Notes under the pieces: generated by a model | What the model was told of the DNA's origin: nothing | The model's input: only the letters and a program-made list of their open reading frames with translations | Databases searched by the model: none | DNA from: Ophiura sarsii | Lineage: Eukaryota; Echinodermata; Ophiuroidea; Amphilepidida; Ophiuridae | NCBI GenBank assembly: GCA_035610835.1 | Contig: CM069441.1 | Location: 106,885,606 to 106,949,605, forward strand | Direction of reading: 5' to 3' | Length of the DNA stretch: 64,000 bases | Position numbers and translations under genes: made by a program | In this document: positions 1-12,500 of the stretch, in pieces | Layout of the letters: every line of letters starts with the position of its first letter | Numbering within the stretch: the first letter of the stretch is position 1

Positions 1-273
1 CGCGCTAGTTCCTAATTGTTGAATACGATTTATTCCGTAAAAAAACCCCAGTCGGGTTCCAAAGCGTTACAGCAATAACTATTTTCCTTTCATCTTCATA
101 TATGAGATTCATATATGATATAACCGACGACATCGGCTGTTTGTGTTTGGTAAATAAACCCGCTCGCCTTAACTGGGGGTGGGGGGGGGGGGGGGGAGGG
201 ACTCAGATATTTTGTTGGTATGGATGTGCCACCAGCAAAATAAAAATTGACCTAAGCCTTAGGCTATTCCTAA

Positions 274-1207
274 AGGGCAGTTCCGTAGTTACGGACGTAC
301 ATTTCAGACACTTTGAGGGCTTGCAAAATCTAAACTATACCAGTTGCTTGATTATTAACACCTGGGTTTCAAGTATCTTTAGTAGGAGTATAAAACCTGA
401 AAATTCCTTTGCTGTACCATTTTCGGTTAATGAGATATGGCGTGAAAACCCTCCGTCGCGGACGTACGCAGAGAAAGTGATTTTTTCAGTACACCTGTAT
501 TCCTATCAAAAGTTCTCTGAAGTGTTCAGGTCTGTATATTGTTTTGTTTGTAAGAGGGACAAACCTAAAGAAAACAAACAGAGAAAATTATCAGAACCTT
601 TATCTTTAAGCTAAAATTGACTGATGTTTATCCGTCGCGGACGTACATCTGTGAACACAGATGTACGTCCAACACAGATGTACGTCCGCGAGACTAACAA
701 AAGACCATGTATTAAACATGTAAACAGATACAGAACAAAATAAGTTTTAAACATTAAGTATGAATCATCAGCTTTAGAAAAATACTTACTTCATTGGTTT
801 CCAACATTACCAAAGTATTGAACAGAGTGGTTATAAAAGTAGCAGCTTTTGGGAAGTGTACGTCCGCAACAGAAGGTACCAAATTTAATCCAAAAAGCAT
901 AATTCTTAAATATTTTGGTCATTTTAAGTAACTTTTTTATATGATACATAACACATGTTCATTGTTGTATTGATTGTATCAATTTGTAATACTTGCACTT
1001 CCATGGTGCGATTTCTACTAAAAAATGCCCTGTACGTACGCGACAACCTCAAAATCAGCCAAACCGAGAATGTTAGATCAAATTCCAAATTATATCATGA
1101 AACTACAACCCATAACCTTTGATATAATACATAAATTAGGTTATATCGACGATTTTCAATTTTTTTCAATTTCTTCAATTTGGGTTACCTAATTACGGAA
1201 CTGCCCT
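274..1207. mobile_element. 934-bp inverted-repeat element with periodic GGACGTAC boxes
   Basis: The ends form a terminal inverted repeat: AGGGCAGTTCCGTA at 274-287 and its reverse complement at 1194-1207. Inside, a CGGACGTAC box occurs at 292, 459 and 638, then in reverse orientation at 680, 858 and 1032, so spacing is about 167-179 bp on each side of a central palindrome at about 631-690. The last box, GTACGTACG, is diverged. No transposase frame is visible. Flanks are A-rich and no target duplication can be fixed. Probably a non-autonomous DNA transposon of unknown superfamily. Confidence 0.65.
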
Positions 1208-1837
1208 AAAGTAAACAAAATTGTTCCATTTGTTTACCGGAGACCGACATATCGACCCATAATGTTCCTATATTTGACATATTATATGCTAACATTTCTG
1301 TGAAAAACATCACTTGTGAGCTTTGTCTTAGGTTTTGGAACTGTCCACTCCGCTCCAAATAGGAAAATTAAAAAAAAAAGTTTCACGTACTTCGTTGCTA
1401 TTTTAGGGGGGGTCAAAAATGGCCCGTAGAGCTTTCTGACATGGCTTAATCACATTTTGACGGGTAGCTGTTGCAGTCTCTAGGCCTTTAAGGAACTTAT
1501 TAGTCATGTTTATGTACTCACTGGTGCCAAATGTTTCCAAAAATACCAAAAAGACACAAATCAAATGCCCCCCCTGGAAAATTGGACCCCCTAAAGAGGG
1601 TTCCAGCCTCAAAAACGTCGTAAATTGGACCAAATTCAAGTGGAAATATCTCAATACGGCCACCTCGTATGAACTTCTAGTCTTTTGCATGCAAAAGAGA
1701 ATGTTTAAAAGTTATTAGAAATGTATGTTTCATTTTGTATTTCTAATGTTAAGACTATGAACAAGACGCCAGACAAATGGGTAAAAAGTTGGGAATTTGG
1801 CAAAAATGCTGGGTTTTGGCTCTTTAGGGGGGCATTT

Positions 1838-3300
1838 TCTCAGGAACTAGATTAGTTGTGACTTTTATTTTAGGTTTGTGTACTATCCAGCCAGCCTATA
1901 ACTAGTTAATGTAGAGAAAACCATGTTCACATACTACATTAAGATTTAAAGGGGGTCGAAAATGGCATCTTTTCCATATCAACATTATATCGTCGATACG
2001 CAGTATATAGTACAAAGTACCAACTTTAGGATGAATTTTCTCAGCAATTGGATCAGTAGTGCCTTTATTTTAGGTTTGTATACTATCCAGCCAGCCTATA
2101 ACTAGTTAATGTAGTGAAAAAAATGTTCACATACTTCATTAAGATTTTAAGGGGGTCGAAAATGGCATCTTCCATATGGGCGATTCCATGAAAATGTGAC
2201 GGAGCAAAAAAACTGAAAATTGCTCCAAAAGATTTATTTTTACCTCTATGTTGTTCAAAGCTCATGCAAAGGTTCAGGAAAAAATTGTTACAACATTTGG
2301 CTAATGTTTACTATGAAAAAAATCTACTTTTCTTACCCTAAAAATGGTAACACATGTTACCGGAGCAACACTTTTTTGAAAATATTTACTTTATTGATTT
2401 GGTTTTAATTTACGCCACTTATAATTTTAATTCTACTAGTTAGGCCCTATTTAAAAAGAGTAAACAATTAGATAAATTCATAACCACCACTCTACAATAG
2501 GCCATCAAAATGTCGTAATGCGTGTTACCAAACTCATATTCAGGAAAACGTGCTAAAACCTCAATTTGTGTTATTTATCACTATTTATGGTTAATATGTT
2601 AGTTCAATTGCCAAAGTCAAAATTAATTTTAATTTAGAAATATAATAAAGAATCTAAGGCTAGTAAATTATGGCTGGACAAAGTGTAACGCGTGTTACCG
2701 ACTATTTTGCATTTTACAAAAAAGTGATAACTTTAATTCTTGTTATTATTGTAGTTTTATAAACCTTATAAAGGTACTTGCTTACAGTAGTGACCAATTG
2801 ATTGTAGGTTGGTTAGTTGAAATACACAAGCAAAACAAAGTTGGGATTTTTTTTAGTGCATCTTTTTTCGTAACGCGTGTTACCGATATTCGGAGCGGTC
2901 TTACATTAACATGAGCTAATATTTCATATTGGTGTTAGCATGAGGATCTAGCCTTAAGTCTTGGGTATTACAATGCAAAAGATGAAAACTTCATTCAAAT
3001 TACTTTTACAGTTATATAGTGGAGAATAAAGAATGGCGCGCTTAAATGTAACGCGTGTTACCGTGGAATCGCCCATATATCCACATTATATCGTCCAATA
3101 TGCAGTACATAGTACAAAGTACCAACTTTAGGATGAATTTTCTCAGCAAATAGATCAGTTGTGACTTTCATTTAGGGTGTGTGTGCTTTCCAGCCAACCC
3201 ATAACTAGCTTATTTAGTGAAAACCATATTCACATACTTTATTAAGATTTTTAAGGGGGTCGAACATGGCATCTTGTCCATAAAATCAACATTTGACGAT
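1838..3300. repeat. Three-copy tandem repeat of about 200 bp, interrupted
   Basis: The landmark GGGGGTCGAA recurs at 1951 and 2151 and in near-identical form at about 3255. The first spacing is 200 bp. The second is about 1104 bp, which becomes about 203 bp once the inserted 897-bp element plus a 4-bp flank is removed. Shared segments include the text around CTATCCAGCCAGCC and AAAGTACCAACTTTAGGATG. A diverged relative of the landmark at about 1406 suggests an older, longer array. No coding content. Confidence 0.8.
2178..3074. mobile_element. 897-bp inverted-repeat element with boxes every ~175 bp
   Basis: Terminal inverted repeat GGGCGATTCCATG at 2178-2190 matches the complement of 3062-3074 at 12 of 13 bases. 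ATAT flanks both ends and may be the target duplication. It interrupts the middle copy of a tandem repeat, so the empty site can be read from the neighbouring copies. The box GTAACGCGTGTTACCG occurs at 2685, 2870 and 3048, with degenerate copies at 2347 and 2515; a weaker GTGACGGAGC lies just inside the left end. The last box abuts the right terminal repeat. Sequence between boxes looks unrelated by eye. No transposase frame. Confidence 0.8.
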
Positions 3301-3322
3301 AAATGTTGATATTATGGACAAG
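3273..3322. repeat. 22-bp-stem hairpin upstream of the first coding exon
   Basis: Two 22-bp arms, 3273-3294 and 3301-3322, are complementary at 21 of 22 positions around a 6-base loop. A weaker outer pairing (CATGGCAT near 3265 with ATGCCATG near 3342) could extend it. It lies about 170 bp before the first coding exon and could be the decayed end of a repeat unit. Confidence 0.8.
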
Positions 3323-3506
3323 AAGGCCTCTGGACCCCATGCCATGATCCACTGCACTTCGTTCGCTACACTTACTCTGTTCGCCGTCAGTAAAATTAGC
3401 CGGCACTCAATCTGGCCTAGCTATAGCCTAACCCTGTCCCTGACATTACCGTATCAAAAAAGCTAAATCGTCCCTTTTTATTTTTTGCAGAGATATAGCA
3501 ATCACT

Positions 3507-3584
3507 ATGTTTCTCACTAATCAGGGAGCCATCAGTGACTTAGACAAGGAGAATGTTGGCACTCCTGTCCGCTCCAAAATGCTT
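3507..3584 (+). CDS. SPAG5: SPAG5-like coding exon 1 (start codon)
   Basis: The acceptor TTTTTTGCAG ends at 3490, and the exon has 16 untranslated bases before ATG 3507. It encodes 26 residues ending GTPVRSKML, then donor GTAAGT, phase 0. The TPVR tetrapeptide already matches the repeat that dominates exon 4. Confidence 0.75.
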
Positions 3585-6500
3585 GTAAGTAGTTATTAAC
3601 TTATTATAGATAATCATTAAAAGAAATAATTAATTTTCTATCAATATTATGTGGTAATGGTACGCACTGATTAAACCGCAATGCATGGATGGACTCTTGA
3701 TTCATACTCAATTGATCACATAGCCAATCAAAATCTTATAATTTAGATATCCCTGGTTTATGGCAAAATTTGGTCATCAGTCAGGCTCAGAAGGCTGGTT
3801 GCTGATAATGGTCAATGAAAGCTGATGAGTGATGACCATGACCAATGTTGTCGATGTTGAGACGAACCACAGGAACTAATCAGTATCAAATTCATGTGTC
3901 CTACTGTATTTTCAGATTTTGTAAACAAATGTAACTTGTAATTGTATAGTGTTATAAAATGAATTTCCCCTTTAAGCGACGCAGTTCTTATGTATTTAAT
4001 TACCACTAAATGTCACCAAGGATTTAAGTTTTGCATCAAATTATCTGGAATGTAGATTTCCGGCCATTTTTGCTTAAATTATTGTAGATGAAATAGTCAG
4101 CATAAATGAATGCATTGAATAATTAGCATTTGTGGGCTACATAAAGTTGAATACCGTCATTGTCCTGGACCAGATATAAATAAGCACATACTAGTAACCT
4201 GGCTGGCCTCAGACCCTTTCAAATGCCTAGTGTAATTCTCTTGAAGTCGAGTTTCAGGAAATAGATTCATTGTTGAATCAATTAACACAAGTGTCACAAA
4301 AGGGATCATCCTGCTTTATAACACTGCAAATTATGAGCGTTTACTTTTGGACAAACTAAAAGTAAACTAAAAAGTAAACGCAATACTAAACACTTATGTG
4401 AGCCCAACAACTAAGCTGTTTTCCACCCAGCCTTAATTAATACCATTATATCACTGATGGTGTAAACATCTGTGATATTCACTCTCTTTGAGCATGCTTT
4501 GAGGTCAATTCGGTGCAAAATGCAAGAAACGTTTAGTTTTGCGTTTACTTTTACGTTTACTTTTGTGCTTAGAATTGCGTTTACTTTTGAGTTTACTTTT
4601 AGTTTGCCAATAGTAAACACTCATAATTTGCAGTGTAACCATTACATTCATCTTTTTCTTTGCCTGTTTTGCAAATAGAACACACCTGTACCTGGACTCA
4701 AACCTGCTACTAGTCTTGCCACTCCAGGTATGGCATGCACACCTGTGAGAAGACCTTTGGCTGTAGTCAACCAGGATTTGCATAAATCAACACCGAGGGC
4801 GCTAAACAAACCACTGATGATGACTCCTCGTCTCCAAGGTACTCCTAAATTGGGATCTAGAACACCTGGGAGAAAATCAAGGAATACATCAAGGTAAATA
4901 CAGAATACTGCAAAGTATATATAAAATGCAAAAGTGCAAATACTGCAAAAGTGGATACTGAAGTGAATAAGTGAATACTGCAAAATACTAAGTGAATACT
5001 AAGTGAATACTGCAAAAGTGGATATCTTTGCCCTACGTTTATTTTGGCGCTAGAAGCAGCTACTGCAAAAACTATAACACACATAATATGTTTCTTTTGC
5101 GTATAGCTAGGTCTATGTGATGAAACTACACATCACAAATAAAAAAATCATGCAGAACAGTTACAAATCGGCAAAGCATTAACATATATAAAAACATGTA
5201 AATTATAGGCAGAAGAACCAACCGCTTAAATAGCTATGGATGGGAATACCAGCTTCAATAATCTCACAGGTCACAGTCACATGCTGCAGCTTATCATGTT
5301 AGATTTGCATTATTTATGTCATTCAAATTTGATTTAGGTTAGCCGTAGTGGCATCAATCAGTTTACATTGTTATCTGGTATTATTTTCATTGATAGAAAA
5401 TCAGTGCCAGGTTTGACAGAGAGCCAGCACCAGTGGAAAGACAATATGCACCGGATAGCTGAAGACATGGCTGACAAGATTCTGAAGGAGGAAATGAAAA
5501 TGGTTTGTCAAGAAATGAAGATGGTATGTACAAAAATAGGATTCTATCTATGAGTATGCTATCACAAATTGGTCTAGTGCAAAGACTTCTGTTGTATGAG
5601 TTGTACAGGTTTATTCTGTTACAATGCACATAAAATGGGCTACCCAGTACCCTGTCTCTTTTGTAAGATTAAAATTGCTACCCCGGCACCGACAGCCTAA
5701 TTGACGCAAACTATGAATAATTGTTAACGCAAAATATGAATTATTATTTGAATAACTAAATAATTAGCCGATTATTCAATTGATTTAATCATTTATACTG
5801 TACGGCGGTAAACTTTAAAGTCATAGCCTCATTAATATTCATATCCACCTGATTCAAGACTAGGGGGATAGAGAATCCCAGGACAATTCCAGATAGCTTT
5901 TGAATTAGAAAGTGAGCAGTAGGGTTTGTAGCCTATCATGCTGCCCTGCTTGTGACATTTTTTTCCGTAGCTTTATTACAAAAATATGAGAATATTTCAG
6001 ACTTTTCTCCTCACCGTGCCATTGCCAAGACAAATAGAAAAGGAAATCTCAGTTGACCAGTTTATAAGCTAAACTTCAAACATGCAGTTATTCTTTATAC
6101 AGCAAAAATATTTTCATTGATTATAAAAATAGAGTCGTAATGCTTTTTTTTTTTAAATGTTATATTACCATTATTTTAATTATTGATCACAACAGAAATT
6201 AGAAAAGAGAAGTCAGCCCTGTGGTGATAATGTAAATGCCAGCCGTGATGGTGAACAAACTAGACAACTAAATCATGAGACTGAAGGTTCGATAGAAGAA
6301 TCAGCATCAAAGTTAGTAAAAACCGTGGAAGGTGTAACACCAGGACAAAAAAAGGATCGTGGGCCCTTACCAAGCCGGCCGTCAGAACTTAATACTGAAA
6401 TATCTAATGTGTTAGAAGATATTTGTTCACAAATTGCAGGCATGGAGTTGTCACAGCAGCAAGCAGCAATATCTGTAGAATTGTTGCCTGATCTTGCAAG

Positions 6501-9500
6501 CCTATTGGATCCATTGAAAGATTGGTCCTTCCCTAGCGTTGTTTCTCTTCTCTCACCTGTGAAATTAAACAAGTTGTTGGATGAGCGTGTACAAAAACCG
6601 GAAGTGACCAATACTAGTTGTGCTGGAACTATGATGACACCTGTCAGACGCAAAGAAATGTCATCGGGAGTGACACCAGTCAAACATATAGATATGTCAT
6701 TGGAAATGACACCGGTAATACATATAGAGATGTCTTCGGAGATGACACCTATAAGACATGCAGATATGGCTTCTGAAATGACACCAGTAAGACATGCAAA
6801 TATGTCTTCTGAAATTACACCTATAAGACATGCAAATATGTCTTCTGAAATGACACCTATAAGACATGCAGATATGTCTTCTGAAATGACACCTATAAGT
6901 CATGTCGAGATGTCTTCCGAAATGACACCAGTAAGACATGTAGAAATGTCCTCAGAAATGACACCAGTTATTTATAAAGAAGCCTCCTCTGGAACACCAA
7001 TAAGAATGATTGATGTGAGCGTCTGTCACACACCCATTACCTCCACAGACATTAGCACCTGCGTCACACCCATACACCACACAAACGCATGCACAGAGAC
7101 ATCTAGAACTGAACTCAAGGACTCTGCTGTCACAGGGACAACCATCAATTTCAATGATATAGGCACAGGGATGACACCTGTCAGGCTTACTGATACCTCA
7201 TCAACGTGCATGACCCCAAAAAGAATGGTAGACAGTTGTAATGAAACCACCGCTACTCAATTCATAGAAACAGGGTCAGATCCTATTCCTACCGACACAG
7301 CTAGTCTCAGTACAATGACTTCTCCTGTCAAAGTCTCACATGTTGAGGTTTCGACCGAGTTGCCCAACCTGGTCAATGCAGAGGTTGGCACCACGCCGGT
7401 CAGAGTGGTGGACAGCGGATGTGGAATGACCCCTGCCCGATTGACTGACAGCGGCTGTGGTATGACCCCTCAAAGGATGATCGACAACTCAACATCTATA
7501 ACCCCAGTGACCTACAGTGAAGCTGAGATCAGTACATCACCAATGGTTATTCCCGTGTTCAGGTAAGTCAATTTTGTTCTGTATGATGATCATGAGCAAG
7601 CAGTAATTTACACAGCCACCATATGCAATTTTTTCCCGAAACACATTATATTAATCTCCTGATACACATTGCTATAAAAGTGGAAAGTGTCATGCTACAT
7701 TTATTTTTGCAGTCAAACCAGCTTCCGCGGATACATGTATACTAACAGGCAAATATATTTCTTTTGCTTTAATGAAACTACAATTTGTGAATCACGCAAA
7801 ACAGTTAAATCTGCAAAGCGCGACAAATTAATCGCACAAATATTCCCACTTTGACAGTAAATGCTGAAAATAGCACCTTGTTAAAACACTAGTCTAGACG
7901 TTATTCGTAATTGGCGCATTTACCGTCAAAAGAGGGCTGTGCTATCCAACTGAGCATGCTCAGAGCAATTAGTGCTCCGAAAACGAGGCTAGATGCAGTA
8001 GTCGAGACGAGAGTGATGTAGTTTTTAATGTGGTGAACTTTGCACTAATCATAAAAATTCGTCATACTTCTGAGCTGTTCAATATTTGACCTTATTACAT
8101 TTGGTCACATTTTTTAAGTTGGGACCCAATTGGTGCACATTTAGCAATTTGGTGAAAATCACCTCTCTTGGCACCTTTTTAACTGTATCACAAGCATAGT
8201 TCATCTAAAGTATGTATAACCATACATTTTTGGAAAGCTGATATACTAAGGATTTTAATGGCACTAATTTTAACCTGATATTCAAGGTGGCCAAAAAATC
8301 ATATAGGGTGTAACAAAAGAAATTTACATGAAATACTTAACTTTTTAAAAGGACTCACATTTTTTCCCAGTATGTAGAAATTAAAATCTAACTTATTGAT
8401 GAGAAAGGATATGATTTTCCCTTTCCAAAAACGTATAATTTGTGGGGGTTTCTTAGTTACAGTAATACTATACAGGGTGTGCAAAAAGTAAAAATTATTA
8501 CGCTTATTAAGTATAGAAAATAGCTAGCTATATTCAAAGTACATGTAGCTCAAAATTAATACATCAAAACATATCAATAACTTGTCAGAATCTGAAATTT
8601 GATGAAGGATTGTTATTTCCTACTTGAAAAAAAATATACCCCATCAAAATTCGGAGTTATTTTTTAAAGATTATACAGGGTGTTTCAAAATTTAAGATAA
8701 GTAACTGTCAATGTGTTATTGACTTGGTTGGTTAGACTGTAACAGAATGAAAAGGCTATAGAAGTAGGCCTGTATTTCAGCATGTGTTAGACCTTTATTC
8801 CCGGGAATAAAAGGCTAAATAATATTTAGTTTGAACTGTTACACAACAGGCTAGTATACAGGGTGGTACAAAATGTAATCGTCATAGGTTTAACATGCAC
8901 TGATTCATTTCATTGTAACATTATATTAGATTGATTGATTGTACAGTGTAATGGACAATTTAACTGAGGTTGAAGATGACATGACAACCCTTATCAACTT
9001 TATGAAACTAATCATACATTTTGAAATGCAAAACCCCATTATAGGTCAATGTGCCTATCCAGGATTACCCTAATCACATCCGTTTATAAGATTTAATTAG
9101 TTTTTAATTAATTAGTGTTTATTTCATTAAAAAGTGTCTTTTTACACTAAATACAGACATGATAGTGACTGTAAACTTCAACATCATGACTATTTTTACA
9201 GAAAATGTGGGTTCTCTATGCAATTTCTTCTAAAAGCTCATTTGAATATCATTTGCAACCTTATCATCCCCACCTCCAACATGCCGACTAATTATGTTTA
9301 ACGAGTTACATAAATTGATTAAGCTTCATTTAAATGTTTTATCTAATTTGTATGATTAGAGCATTAAATTCTCTGTAAAATAAGACCAAACTTGCAATTC
9401 CATGTTGTACTAAACCAGAGATACAAGCATTTGAATCTTTTAGCATCGTTTACAAATGCTATCTCCATTGGAAATACACACACGCAACAACCACCCCCGC

Positions 9501-12500
9501 AACAACCACCCCTTCCACCCCTGACTAATTGTGTTTAATTAGCTGTAGTAATTAATTGGTATGCATATTTGATATTATTTTTCTTGATACTGATAGAGGG
9601 ATAATTCGGCTTTCATATAAGCCCAAATTTGCATATCTGCTATGCTTATAACAGTACTTTATTTAGAAAATCAATGTCAAATGTTACCGAAAATGTGCAT
9701 ATTCCACCTTTTTGGGGTGCCCAACTTAAAAAACCTGACCATTTGTGAAATAAACTTGAACGTATAAACTAATTATTCCACTAGTCTGAAATAAAATGTT
9801 TGCTGGTAACCGACACTATCTAGGATAATGTAGAAGTTCACAGTTCATTACATTGCAGTAAAAGTACGAGATCGTATGTTTATCGGCGTAACATCGAGTA
9901 TGTCTCCCTCTTTTGTTTGAAATCGCCAATTACGAATAACGTCTATTGGGTATTAGTTAAATGAAGATTGTATGATTACTGATACTTTATTGTACCATAT
10001 GATATTGATATGTTTGAAAGAAACTGTGAAAAGGTTATAAATGCTGTGTTCTCTTTAAATACCACTGCTGCATTGATTTGCTTGTCGATACCTTAAAAGC
10101 AGTGAATTTACGTATCTGTATTGAATATAAACATTCCTTGCTACAGATGGGAAGCAGAAAACCTACAAAATGTGGATACTGGGTCGTTGCTGGACCACCT
10201 AGAGACGGCCTCCATCAGCAATCAGCTGCTAAGACGAGAGGTGCAGATGTGGACAGAGAAACATGGCATGGTCACTCAGCAGCTCAGCAAGGCCAGGGAG
10301 GACTTGCGGAAGAAAGGTGATGTCCGTAGGCGGGAGCAAGAGGAGGTCTCTAAGCTTGACAGTCTTGCAAAGGTTGGTACATTGTGTCTATTATATTTTA
10401 TCATCATGTTCTGGACCTTTCCTACCTTAAATTATTTTGGTGGCAAACATTAAGTTATATACATCTTATCACTGTTTTATATGTAATGACCAAAGAGACC
10501 CGTCATCTTGACGGGCAGATTACTCCCAGGATGGGCAGGACTAATGTGTGTGATCTAAAAAAGTAGTTGGTGTAGAGTTAAGTTAACTTGAAACTAGTTC
10601 TGAACTTCTGACTGACAAGTCAAAGCTCAAGCAGCTATTTGAACCTACATGTAGTGACCCCATAGTGGTTGCAAAAAGGTTGATTCATGATTTAAAGTTA
10701 AATTCTGGACAGACTGTTCTGATAAATTGCTTTCATAACAAGCTGTAATTTACTCCCATGTTTACCCATTATACAACAGGTAGCAACCAATTATGAAAAC
10801 AGCTATAAATATGATTTAAAATCCCTTTTAGTGCCAGTTGTTTAACCTGAGTTATGGTTATTGCTGATGCTGACCAGCACTGACCAGTATAGTGATATAG
10901 GAAATTTGATACAATTTAGTGACACACTGACAGCAAAGAACACGGGACCCAAATATATGAGGATCTTGGTATATCTCTACACAAAGTTAATGTGAGAGTG
11001 TGTTGCATATATGGCACACATCATATGGCCTGTTGAACTTGTGCCTATCATGAGTGCCCTGCTCGCCCATACACAATGTGTTGAGATGTCATTTCCTGTG
11101 CCACTAATTCAAGTTTGATAACATGTATTTGCCTGCTATCATAGATAAATCCTGAATATGCACTGCAAGTATGTAGAAAGGTAAATCTGTGATGTTTTAT
11201 GATCCACATTGTACTGATCAACAAGTAAGAATATATGAATGGGAAATTGATAGGGAAATACATTATTGAATATTGAATGAGATGAGTCCATGGCTTTAAT
11301 ATAGAGAACAGACCAGCTCCAAGTTTAATTAGTTCAGATGTTATGATTTGCATGGAAGTAATGTACCTTTCGCCGCATATTTCCACACCTATAACTCATA
11401 TTTTTATCTATTTCTCAATGCAGGCCACGCTAGAGAAAGATGTAGAGGATTTGATGTGCCAGATAGGTGAACAGATGATGCAGATTGGAGAGCTACAAAA
11501 TTCTGTAAGCAAGGTGAGTAGTAAAACAGTGAATGATTAAACAAAATTGCTTACTCCTACATGATACACTGTTTGTGCTCAAGGTAATCATCACTAAATA
11601 ATTTATTGTTGTCCTTAAATGTGAATGGAGTAGACCAGGCTTTCTCAACTGATGGCGCTTCATGCCATCAAGGCATCATAAAAAAATAAAAATAAAAAAA
11701 ACATATATCATGATATAGCCAAATTTCATAGGCCTACTAAAATCAACCACTGACCGTCCACGGGAAAAAGACTTGCCCCTCCACCACATCGAGCCCTGTT
11801 TTCCTCTGAAAAATAAAAAATATGACCAACAAGAGGCAATTTAAGTCAGTTAAAAACCCAGGAGCTTCAGGAGGTGCTGCCCCCTCGACCATCGCCGGGG
11901 CTTTGCCCTTGGACCCTAAGTGGAGCTTCAACAAGTTGGTTACTAAAATGTGGTGGAGGATCAGTAAAACTAGTTGAAAAAGCCTTGGGTAGACCGATAA
12001 ACACCAGTGTCAAGTTTTGAAATCAAGCCGTTTAAAAAACCAAACATGAAAAAAATGTAGGGGTAGTAAATAACAGACATAAACATATTTTAGTTCTTCC
12101 AAAGAGAAGCCTTCCAAGAAAAACGGAATTGACGAGTGGAAAATCAACTTCATTTGGCTCTAGTGCGCCAAGTAATGCCTTATGGCTTATTGCACCAGAA
12201 ATATAATTGCGATTTTCCCTATCTTTCACATGTTTTTCTCTAAGGTTCCCTTTCAAGCTGTCTTTGATTGGCTGCCCATACAAAATTCAAGGGCTGGCAC
12301 CATGTATAATGTACCCTCAATATTTTGCTCTATTTAGAAATCCAGAGAAATAGAGGCTGTCCAGCAAGAAAAGGTTGATTGCCAAGAGCAATATCAGAAG
12401 GAAATACATAATCTACAGGAGGACCTGAAAACTGCTTACAGGCAGCACCAGCAGCAGGTAAATGGTTAATTGGATATCAGTTCAGATAGTTAGGGCTAAA

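Larger units (their letters stand above)
1..3490. other. Upstream region of the SPAG5-like gene, repeat-filled
   Basis: No coding exon was recognised. The 170-codon open frame at 102-614 crosses a poly-G tract and an inverted-repeat element and looks non-coding. A G tract fills 175-196, broken once by T. The stretch holds a 934-bp inverted-repeat element, a tandem repeat of about 200 bp and an 897-bp inverted-repeat element, each listed separately. Because the first coding exon opens with a splice acceptor 16 bases before its ATG, at least one non-coding first exon and the promoter must lie here or further left. I could not place either. Confidence 0.6.

Noticed and set aside
102..614. 170-codon open frame on the plus strand
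   Set aside because: It crosses a poly-G tract and the left end of an inverted-repeat element, with no recognisable protein.
4472..4783. Overlapping frames with Phe-Thr or Lys-Ser-Lys repeats
   Set aside because: Generated by GTTTACTTTT repeats in the miniature element and by the antisense of exon 2.
6634..6993. Possible CRISPR-like array (regular 36-bp units)
   Set aside because: Units have no spacers, are in frame inside a eukaryotic exon and encode a conserved peptide.
6273..7250. Antisense frames opposite the Thr-Pro repeat exon
   Set aside because: Shadows of the 36-bp repeat on the coding strand.
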